This document shows, one piece after another, positions 1 to 9,400 of a DNA stretch of 19,832 nt. Each line of letters begins with the position of its first letter. Positions within the stretch are counted from its first letter, which is position 1. The notes below the pieces were generated by a model. It searched no databases, was not told where the DNA came from, and was given only the letters and a program-made list of their open reading frames with translations. The stretch lies in NCBI GenBank assembly GCA_004151065.3, contig NWUY0300018325.1:33692-53523 (forward strand), read 5' to 3'. The DNA comes from Larix sibirica. Its lineage: Eukaryota; Streptophyta; Pinopsida; Pinales; Pinaceae. The translations under genes were made by a program, and so were the position numbers.

Positions 1-266
1 TTGATGACTTCTGTAAATCTCAGTTTTTAAGGCAGTAGAAGGTTCTTATTTACAAAAATAAATTATGTTGAACATAAAATTAAATATAATGGACACTAAT
101 ATTATTATAATTCATTGTTTCCTTACTGTTATAATTCAATAATTCCTTATTGTTATTTAGTTTATGTGTGAATTTTTACTTTTACAAATTTGAATAGCAA
201 TTATAATATCATGATTATTAATTTAAATATCAAAATAAAAATTTAATTATATTATTAATAAAGTGA
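1..266. other. AT-rich sequence without a recognisable gene
   Basis: This stretch is very AT-rich, with many short poly-A and poly-T runs and stops in all frames. I see no coding or RNA signal. It leads into the minisatellite-like repeats that follow. Confidence 0.5.
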
Positions 267-489
267 TTTTTTTCAAATTTAAACTATAAAATTTTAATAT
301 CATAGTTACACTATAGTAAATTTTTTTTCAAATATTTAAACTATGAAGTTTTAACAGCATAGTTACAATATCTAATAGCGAAATTACGTAAAAAGAAAAT
401 TCAAATATTTAAACTATGAAGTTTTAACAGCGTATAGTTACAATATTTAAACTATGAAGTTTTAACAGCATAGTTACAATATCTAATAG
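267..489. repeat. AT-rich tandem repeat, three good copies plus a decayed one
   Basis: A unit reading AATATTTAAACTATGAAG, then TTTTAACAGC and ATAGTTACAATATCTAATAG, occurs at 331-378, 404-443 and 442-489. The second copy is truncated where it runs into the third. A more diverged relative with AAATTTAAACTATAAAATTT lies near 277-315. Copies 1 and 3 are almost identical, so part of the array is young. No coding role is apparent. Confidence 0.75.
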
Positions 490-684
490 TATCTTACATG
501 ATTGGAGCTGTCCCTTGCCCAGAAAGGTTTGGAATGGAGTATTATAACATATTGTTAATAAAATTAAATGGGTTAAGATAGCTCTAATTGATTATCCCTT
601 TGATTTGTTAATAGATAATACAATGTTAGCTTATAAAGTTCTCCCTTCTTGTTTGTTTATGTAATTTGGTGGTCTGGAAATTAA

Positions 685-1185
685 ATGAAGTTTCAGGATT
701 CAATGCTCACAGTGACACAGGTTGCAAACCAAGGGAGACTGGCTTGCATTGATCATAAAATTATTTTTAAAGAAGTTTCTAACAGTGTTGCTAAGACCAC
801 ATTAATTAAGAAAAGACAAGGAGCTACTTCAGTGGAGCAAATCTATGAAATCTTAGTATCTGTGGAATAGGGACGATGTTCTATGTTGATTATTTCACAT
901 TACATTATGAAGTATGCAACCAATCAAGGATCTAATAATTGGGTTGAACTCTACCCCCTATCGATCCTATTAAAAGGAGCAAAAGAATCTATAAAATTTT
1001 AAGATCTTTGGAGATTCCAAGATTCTGATTGACTGGGCAAGTCAGCAACTCTGCATAAAAACTTAGACCTCCAGGAAATTATGAATCTGGTCCAAGAGGT
1101 TAAGCCTTCCTTTGATTCCACTTCATTCACTTGTGTATATCGAAAATTTAATATCCAAGGAGATCAATTACCTAAAGAAGTTTGA
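685..1185 (+). pseudogene. Decayed RNase H-like domain of a non-LTR-type retroelement
   Basis: The frame that opens with the ATG at 685 passes a stop at 868-870 and reads QGSNNWVEL near 930, then LLKGAKESIKI. This matches the conserved 'G-x-N-N-x-x-E-L' block of plant retroelement RNase H (RVT_3-type) domains and keeps the catalytic Glu. A shifted frame gives IFGDSKILIDWA at 1004-1039, with the catalytic Asp of the GDS motif. A third segment at 1060-1182 gives NLDLQEIMNLVQEV and then VYRKFNIQGDQLPKEV, the usual C-terminal block. At least two frameshifts and several stops show that it is dead. The 61-codon frame at 685-870 is probably the upstream part of the same element, but I do not recognise its sequence. 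A similar remnant lies at 17281-17770. The RNase H assignment is fairly sure; the exact element family is inferred. Confidence 0.68.
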
Positions 1186-1776
1186 TCTTGTAAATCAGTA
1201 CCTTACTTGAACAAGAATTCAAGGAATACAAGGAGGGCACTCTCCAACCAACCATTGAAAGAAATCCATATACTAAAAAGGTATCATGAACGGTGTTTCA
1301 AATGGTCTGGTGCTGCTATAAACTTTTATTTTTTTCTTTGAATGTATTAAGAATGTAACTCTCATCTATATATAACTCTCAGATGTATTTTCTCGGAAGT
1401 TGTGGTCTTAGATACTACAAGATGCTTGTTTGTTGTTGTTTTAAGCTTCTTATTGTAATTTTAGGTTGTAAATGTTAAAATAAGTTAGTTTTAACAAATC
1501 CTATAAAATTTCAATCCACCTAAAATAGAACAATGTATATGTTGATTTCATTTTTAAAAATATCAAAAACAAATTTTCCTTGAAAAAAATTATAAAATTA
1601 AATATTCATTTTTATATAATTATGAAAAAAATATTTTATTTGATTTTTAAAAATTTTAACATCCAAATGTTTTAACAGATTTTTCAAACAGTGGACCATT
1701 TATTTTTAATAAACTTCTCAAACTTAACCATCATTATTTTTAATAAACTTCTCAAACAATGAACCACCACTTTGAG
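1186..1776. other. AT-rich intergenic sequence
   Basis: The first part may be the tail of the preceding retroelement remnant. The rest is AT-rich with poly-A and poly-T runs and no convincing reading frame or RNA structure. A short direct repeat, AATAAACTTCTCAAAC, occurs near 1709 and 1742. Confidence 0.4.
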
Positions 1777-1848
1777 TAAGAGTCCTCTAAAGTAATTGAA
1801 AAAGAGTCCTCTAAAGTAATTGAATAAGTGTCCTCTAAAGTAAAGTAT
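1777..1848. repeat. 24-bp tandem repeat, three copies
   Basis: The unit TAAGAGTCCTCTAAAGTAAT plus TGAA is repeated at 1777-1800, 1801-1824 and 1825-1848. The first two copies differ by one base and the third is more diverged at its end. This periodicity explains the short minus-strand open frame here, whose translation contains repeated NYFRGL blocks, so I do not annotate that frame as a gene. Confidence 0.8.
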
Positions 1849-1890
1849 GGATATAAAATAAAATAGACAAAATATACACATGCAGTTCAT

Positions 1891-2075
1891 CTTGAATCCT
1901 GATTGAGGGAGCTATCGAAAAGGAAAAAGGAAAATGTCGCTGATATCTGATATCATACTTAAAAAACTAAAATAAAAACTTTATTTAAACAATAAAAAAA
2001 TAAAAATATTGAGGTTTGAGTTATCTTGATTACTAGTTGAGAACTGTCCGAAAGGAAAAAGCGAAATGTTGCTAT
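1891..2075. repeat. Pair of diverged ~52-bp direct repeats
   Basis: The blocks at 1891-1944 and 2025-2075 share the order CTTGA..., TTGAG, then a block like CGAAAAGGAAAAAGGAAAATG and a trailing TGCTATAT/CGCTGATAT. They are separated by about 80 bp of AT-rich sequence. They could be internal repeats of an old element. No gene is implied. Confidence 0.45.
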
Positions 2076-2409
2076 ATTAATCATTCAAGACATGAAGTTT
2101 TCAAGCACCCTGCCAACGCATTAAAAAAATTATAAAAAAGTCATATATTAAAAAATATTATAAAAATGTCATATAAACTACATGAAAAAGGCACCGGTAT
2201 TTTTGTCTTATGATTGTACATATACTATTACATATCAATCATACAGCATATTGCCACCACATCTCTTAAATATGGAAAACAGATTTCTCGGCACAAGAAA
2301 GACAAAATGCAGTTCTTAGTTTTCTAGATTTCTGCTTAAATTATATTCACCCCTTGCATCGTGGCAAGCTGTTATCTTCACCAACCATGCTGTACAAAAG
2401 CTCTTAGAG

Positions 2410-2838
2410 CTCCAGCTAGACTCTAATTAGTTTATTCAGCGTTCTATGTTAAGTAAAAGCTCCCTAGAAATATCTAGACTCTAGACTGTATATTAATGAA
2501 AATCTCAAGTACCTGTGTATTCAATCTGTAGCAACAACTACTTTCTTTGTAGGCCAAAAAGATAATATGCATGCCAAGAGTTCCAAAAATGTAAGCTTAG
2601 AGATGTCAAAGTGAAATTCAAGCCGCAAGTAGGGCTATATATCTCACATAGGTATCTAATTATATATTTCTGTTTACGTCAAATGTCATTCATAAATGCT
2701 TTTAAGATGTATAAGATACATACTCTGTTTCAGCTTCCATTCAAAACACTGGGCAACCCTGAAAAGGGAATACAGAGGTCCTGCTTTATCAAAATCCCAC
2801 TAAAATGTCTTCCTTTCAAATAAACATTTCATCAGAGT
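2410..2838 (-). other. Probable 3'UTR of the OBERON gene
   Basis: This minus-strand sequence follows the TGA stop at 2841-2839. No splice site or long reading frame is evident. The only AATAAA I found between the stop and this point is at 2436-2431, which would give a 3'UTR of roughly 400-430 nt, ordinary for a plant mRNA. The real 3' end needs transcript data. Confidence 0.45.
2431..2436 (-). terminator. Candidate polyadenylation signal AATAAA
   Basis: The plus strand reads TTTATT, which is AATAAA on the coding strand, about 403 nt downstream of the OBERON stop codon. Plant poly(A) signals are loose, so the perfect hexamer is supportive rather than decisive. Confidence 0.4.
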
Positions 2839-3452
2839 TCACTCCTTAGTATAAGGAATCGATCCAGAATGATCTGTTTGACTTTTTGGTTCCGTCTTAG
2901 GAACATTATATACAGTTTTGAGCAAATCTTGTATTTTGCACAGCATGAGCATTTGGGATGGGTCAGGCTGTAAACGTGAATGTTCCTGAAGTTGAATTTT
3001 TTCAAATAGATATCGTCTCTCTGCTTCAGCCTCATTTAATCGTAATTTCAGGTATCTGCTAGCATACTCCTCCTCTGCTTTCTCAGACTTTGCAAGGGCA
3101 ATACGCTGCAGCCTGTCAGCCTCTCGCCTAGCTTCATCAGCCTTGAGTTGGAACATATCTGCCTCGGCCTGTTTCAAACGAACAATAGCTTCCAATTCCT
3201 CTATCTGTTGCTTTTTACGTTGCCTCTCATATTGTAACTCTGCAAGCTCTCTGCTTTTGTCTTCAAGTTCCCTGTCACACATGTCTAATGTAAGACGTGC
3301 TTTTTTGAAAACACGAGATTTCTCATCTGCAACAGCTTCCATCTTCCTTACAACTTCCTGCACCACATCTGCAATACGATTGCAAGCTTCTTGAGGTGCT
3401 ATCATCCTTCTCTCTTCACCCTCAACATTTTTAACAACCTCTGTCTCTAACT
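2839..3452 (-). CDS. OBE1/OBE2-like: OBERON coding exon 2 (C-terminal coiled coil)
   Basis: This exon encodes residues 420-623. It starts after the acceptor TTTTGGATGCAG (AG at 3454-3453), preceded by a T-rich tract. The first two bases, AG, complete the codon begun by the last G of exon 1 to give Glu420. It reads ELETEVV, then RMIAPQEACNRIADVV, then a long charged heptad region with ERQRKKQQIEELEAIVRLKQ and EEEYASRYLKLRLNEAEAER. This is the conserved OBE C-terminal coiled coil, known in Arabidopsis to mediate homo- and hetero-association. It stays open for over 200 codons in a neighbourhood full of stops. The apparent upstream Met at 3474 lies inside the intron and is not the start. Confidence 0.92.
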
Positions 3453-6400
3453 CTGCATCCAAAACACAAACCAATGTTAAAGATCAGATGTGTTGGTTTC
3501 ACCAATAACCATACCAATCAGTGGAAAATATGCAAGTTCAAGTTTGACAATTGTTATAATGTCTGTATTAACTGCCCAGGTCACATTTTTTTGCGAAATA
3601 GCGAGAATTACACACTTTTCAAGAAAATAAAAGAAAATTTCACTTGTTCCAATGCCAATCACCAATTTATAAGCAATCAACGCCTTAAAGCAGTGCATCT
3701 GTTAAGCTGCAGGAAGCAAGATTGCAAGATGACACGTAGATACATTAGTTAGGGCTTCGAATCATATTGACCAACATTGCAGGGTTTTTCATCTTTGCTT
3801 CACTCCAACCCAGTACTAGAAAATCATAAATACAATAGGATAAAGGAAGTGGGCTTCAAATCATATCGACCAACATTACAGAGTTCATATCGACCAAAAT
3901 TTCACTTGTTCCAATGCCAATCACCAATTTATAAGCAATCAACGCCTTAAGGCAGTGCATCTGTTAAGCTGCAGGAAGCAAGATTGCAAGATGACACGTA
4001 GATACATTAGTTACGGCTTCAAATCATATTGACCAACATTACAGGGTTTTTCATCTTTGCTTCACTCCAACCCAGTACTAGAAAATCATAAATACAATAA
4101 ATACAATAGGATAAAGGAAGTGGGCTTCAAATCATATCGACCAACATTACAGAGTTCACCTTTGATTCACTCCAACCCAGTACTGGAAAATTATAAATAC
4201 GATAGGATTAATGGAAGCCAACAAGGCTGCTATAACATTCTGAGACTTCAAACCACCAACAAGTATATAAGGAACCTGTCACGTGAGTATGATGCCCAAT
4301 ATTGTGCTCATGGAAGTCATGTATTATGTAAAAAGGATACTCACAAAGACAACTTAAATAGCATAGAGGTACCAGGGAAGAATCACTTTATCGAAAGCTG
4401 TTTCATTGCAACAGGCACACTTAAGTTGATTTTAATCCTAATTTTTCGAAAATTCATCATTATCAAGCACAGTCTATGTGATGGACTTTTAAAAATCCCA
4501 ACTAGGAATCTTTTCATGTTGATTGGCAGATGGGGGTAATTTCACTTATTAATATGTATTTATCTGAAAAAAAGTCAAAGGACGGTGCAGAAGTAATCTA
4601 CTATAGCATATGACATGAAGGCAAGAACTGAGGTAAACACTTGGAATGAAACATCTCAGACATAGTGAAAAGTGCCCTTCCAATCATATAACAGTTTCTT
4701 CCTCGACTTCTAAAACTGCCTTGCTGAAGAAAATGTGAATATAATTTATCACAAACAATACGTCTATTAACGGAGGCACTAAGTTGGCCTACTTGGCCAG
4801 CTGAGGACCAAGGTTTCACTTATTGGTCAGCTGAGGACCGAGGTCTCCTGTTAAAATTCACATTGAATTTCTAGAATCTTACTGATATACCCTACAATTT
4901 GAGGTCGTGATAAAATGGCAGAGGATGCTACATAATCGTATACAAGAAGATTCACCAAATATATCATACATGTGAATACCATTTAAGGAGTGCAATCAAT
5001 TTGTTCTAACTTGGTTTCACGATACTCGGCATACTAGATGTCTACTTGGGCACTGATTTTATTACCAAAGTGATACAGATTTAAGCAAGTTAGTCTGTCC
5101 TGACCTGGCCTAATAAAATTATTTTTACTTATATATATGCCCGAGGAAATGATTGTCACACCTTAGTTATTCTTCACTTTCAACTAGTGTTAAGTTTCCT
5201 ATGTATACTATCATAATCTAATAAAGAACTGAAAATTGGCATTACTGAGGCTTAGTGTCCTCTCACTGCAAGGTGCTATATAAGAGTTGCAATAACCTGA
5301 TTAAAAGTACTAGATATATAAGCATTCACTGTTGTCTAGACATAAGTTGGACATCATAGTTTTAGTATGTTGATACTTTTTTGAGAATAACTACTGGTAT
5401 CTATTCTTGTTATTGGAAGTTCAGTAGCTGGGGCCCAAAGTTTGATCCAAGTTCGTAACTGAAATTGTTTTAATCATCTCAAGTATATATCCCACGATCC
5501 CACTCTTATACAAGGCATAAGACTACTTAGCCTGCAAACAAATAAAACTGAAAATGGCATAAGTGATCAAAAGCTGTTGCTCTTTTTCCTGAGAATCACT
5601 TAATATGTCATCTAAATGTCCTTTTCAATATGTCTAAGTAGTCGCGTTTTGTAGGTGCAGGAGCGGGACAGGTGCACAAATAGGGATGCCATTTTTGAAA
5701 TCAGGGAGAGTCAGGCTGCAAAGGATGACATCGCATACATATGTATGCAAGTATAAAAGATGAAAATAATTTAACCTAAAAAAAACCTAAACTTTGGCTA
5801 AAACACAAGACCCCATGATTTGAACTGTAAAACCAAACTCTATATCATTGAGCAGCAGCACACTACAATTTATATGGTTGTGCCAAAACTCAGGGCAAAG
5901 GTACACAGTTGTGGGAAGTGTAATACTCAGGAAAGTTAGTAGGTGTTCAAGAATATATTTTGGCATTAGACACAAGGGAAAGATCTCTGTAACAGGTTAC
6001 CAGGCAATATAATACACAAATCCAACCTCTGTATGACTACTGGACATAAAATACACAGATTAAACCTCTATATCAGCTAGCTGGGCATGAAATATGCAGG
6101 TCAGACACTTAGGTTAGCTTACTGGATGGGATTCATGTAGCAGATCAGGGGGGAATAGAAAATGAAAATCAGACCTTAAGTCAGATTACAGATTGTTTTG
6201 AAGGGGCATCCCTCGAGTTTCTCCAAGGACATCATCACACCTGGGGTTTGGGATGGAAACATGGATCCCAGTGATGGCAAGACATAGTCACATCTTCTAG
6301 GGGATGCAACCCTGGAAATGCAGGTATATATAGATAGTACCAGGACATTATTTAATTTTGGCTCACACAACTGACTAATATTTACACAAAACAGAGTCTC

Positions 6401-9400
6401 ATGTAAAATTCGTCGAGGTAGATTTTCCCTTTCTATAAAGCCATAGTATCAGGGGCATTTTGTAATTTTGCTTGCACGAATGACTCAAGATTGTGACAAC
6501 TCTGAATAATATCTGGATAGAATTAATCAGTTTTACACAAATACAGTGAAAGACATCAGAAAGAAGATTACCAAGTCCACCTTGGAAGAAAGATAACTTG
6601 AACAACAAAACCATCTATAACCTCAGCTGCCCTAAAAAAAGGCACATACAAGCAATTCCAGGAAGGTGACCTATTTCTTATTGTCCAAGTATCCAAAAAC
6701 ATTCACCCGTAGCAATCAAGCTAGGGGGGGTAAACAATAAACATACAGGAAATTATGTTCTGAATAAATCTCTATTTCTAATAATAAATAGAAACTAGCT
6801 GACAAGGCAATTGCCTGGTACCAAATTACCAACAGTTATTAGCATATTCCAACAAACCTTTTGGGATGAAGCTACTCTTTGTTTACACGACAGTCCCAAA
6901 ATGAATGTACAGTTTACTCAAGTTTAACTAAATGTATAAACAGAAAGGTACATATGTTCCAAACTTCAAAAAAGGGTGCAATCTGAATCTGTAAAGCATA
7001 TATCTTTTCTCACCAAGGTAAAAATCGATCTGAGGTAATTGTTCTGGGACCAAGTGGTTCTCTTGGAGGTTTAACTAAGTGGTAAAGCTCAGTTAACACT
7101 TTATCCACTGCCCCAGTTCACAGCCCAAGGGGAAACAAGTCAAATAAGAAATCACGACCATGAAAGGGAATGTGTGTTCGGCATTAGCTTTGGGGTTGAA
7201 TGCACTCTCACAACAGCATTATCAGGAGTTATACTGGAGTTGCAGTAACTTGATCGAGATATGTATATATATAAGCATTCACTGTTGTCTATGGATATTA
7301 CTTTCATGAAAGTCGTCCAGCTTCATGCTTCTTGTTGTTGCATAGTCTATTTGTAATATACCAGTAGTAATGAGTGGTCTTATCAGGTTGGGATTCTAAT
7401 TTTACGTGTAGGATACTAAACCTACAAGTTACTTCCATCTACCCTGCCCTGAGCTTGTACCTGAGCAATAGAAGAAAGATACACAAGAAAACACAAGAGA
7501 TCTAGCATGCCAGAATGAGGGAAGATTGTTGGAAATGTACGCATGATGTACACTCCACAAGGGAAATAGTATGCAAGTATCAGAGAAGATTGCAGGAAAT
7601 GTACACATGATGTACACTCCTTTGTGTTTATGTAAGATAGAAAATTGTGTGGTGAGTGATAGAGTTGACCAAGTCTCCAATAAAATACAATAAAGTGGGT
7701 GAGTAATCAATTAAGACTAAGTCACCCAAAAGAAATAAGGATCAGGTACAAAATATAAAAGTTCAAATATAATACATGTTTGCTAGACAAAGTTTCACCA
7801 ATTCCTGCCTATTGAGAGGGAATCATCCCCTACTTCTGCTGAAGATGAGGAAAATGTTGTTCAAATGCTGATTGGGAGAGCCACTTTGCTTGAGTGACCA
7901 AACTGCCTTTGCAACCCACCAAGTATTGCAGTTTGACAACACCAGTGGGTATGGTGCAGGCATCAAGAAGTGTATCTTTGGGAAGAGCATGCTAAAAATT
8001 TGCAATTGTGACCTTCGAATGTGTGATTGGAATTTGGAACATATTCCTCCAAGTGAGGTTTCTCATACAACTTCAACTCGCTAGCATTCACCACATCACA
8101 GATGCCAAGCTGAGGTGACTGTGAGAGATACAACTCAAAGGCATTGGGACCCATTTATTGTATGACGGTGGATGTACCACACTGAATGGTTGGATGTACC
8201 ACACTGAATGGGCTTGAGCTTGTGATGCTGCTGATTTTTATAGTGGTGCCTATCCAAATGCAGCCAAACTCGGTCACAAACCTGAAGATGTGGAGCAACT
8301 CAATGCCAATCATGAAGTGCCTTATACTTGGCCTGTGTCCACCAAAGGATGCACGAACCTTGCTATGGATCTTGGCCAAGTTCTGCACAAAAGAAGAAGC
8401 TTTGCTTAGCTCATTCTGATGGTATGGATGGAGCTCAGAGAGAAACTAGAATCTCATAAGGAGCAAGATGATGAAAGCCGCAACATAGATCAAAAGGACA
8501 GTGCCCTGTGGAGACATGACCAGCTACATTGTCGTTGTGCTGCAAAATATCCAAGCACTGATCCCACTGTTCGTTCTGCTAAGCACGGTTTTCATTAAAA
8601 AGACAAGAGGTTTTGTTGTAGCTGTGCTGCAAAATATACAAGCACTGATCCCACTTTTTGTTCTGCTAGTGGAAGATGAAAAGAGCATGAACAAATGTTT
8701 TGTTCACTACCTCAATTTGGCCATCAGTTTGTGGGCGAAATGGAGTAGAAAAACAAAGCTAATAACCTAAAAAATTCCCAAAGGTTTCCAAAAGTGACTG
8801 AGAAGTCTGGATTCATGATCAAAAATGATGGTCAATGGTAATCCAAAATGGCTCCAAATAAGCTGGAAGAAAAGTATTGCAGTTGTAGATGCAACAGTAG
8901 TTTTGCTGCATGGTATGAAAACTGTCATCCTGGAAATTCTGGATAATACCACAAATATGCAACAATCATGTTTCCATTGAGTGGTTGGCAAACTGCTGAT
9001 GAAATACATGGAGATGGATTCCCAAGCCCTGCAGGAAACAAGCAAACACTGGTACAACCCAATCTTCTTGTTGGTGGATCTGCTTTGGCTGCAATGTGAA
9101 CATCTCTGGATGTAATCTACCACTCGTTTCCATAAAGAAAGTCAAACAAAGTACCTCTGCAAATGCAACAGAGTATTTGAAACACCAAAATGCCATAAGA
9201 TGAGGAGGGGGCATCCTGGATAAGAAGACTAGATGATGCAGCTGGAACACACATCCGATTCAGCTTGTAAAGAATGCCATCCTGGACTGTGTAGTCTAGG
9301 AAGATTGTGTCTAATTAACCATAGTAGGATGTTGGATGTACTCTATCACTAGACCAAAGTCCGGAGAATATTGGGATTTCCAATCCTTGAGCACATCTAA

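Larger units (their letters stand above)
8160..9255 (-). pseudogene. Ty3/gypsy integrase remnant
   Basis: The minus strand reads a zinc-binding remnant with CSHCSQSRS near 9100, then GLYQCLLV, WESISMYFISSLPTTQ, HFGLPLTIIFDHESRLL and SHFWKPLG (ending near 8770). A shifted frame gives FRPQTDGQIEVVNKT near 8735, and beyond that HVSTGHCPFDLCCGF and VCDRVWLHLD. This is the order of a Ty3/gypsy integrase. The first catalytic Asp (usually SMDF) is Tyr (codon 9006-9004). The second Asp (FDHES) and the Glu (GQIE) are still visible. Multiple stops and frameshifts make it a pseudogene. Confidence 0.82.

Noticed and set aside
1684-1890. Minus-strand frame with repeated NYFRGL blocks
   Set aside because: The protein repeat is merely the translation of the 24-bp tandem DNA repeat.
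3453-3474. Apparent N terminus MVCVLDA upstream of coding exon 2
   Set aside because: It is intron sequence read through the splice acceptor; removing it joins QRFFQ to ELE as expected for the OBERON family.
4057-4539. Plus-strand open frame of 160 codons in the intron
   Set aside because: It begins with TTG rather than ATG, lies across the tandem duplication, and has no recognisable domain.
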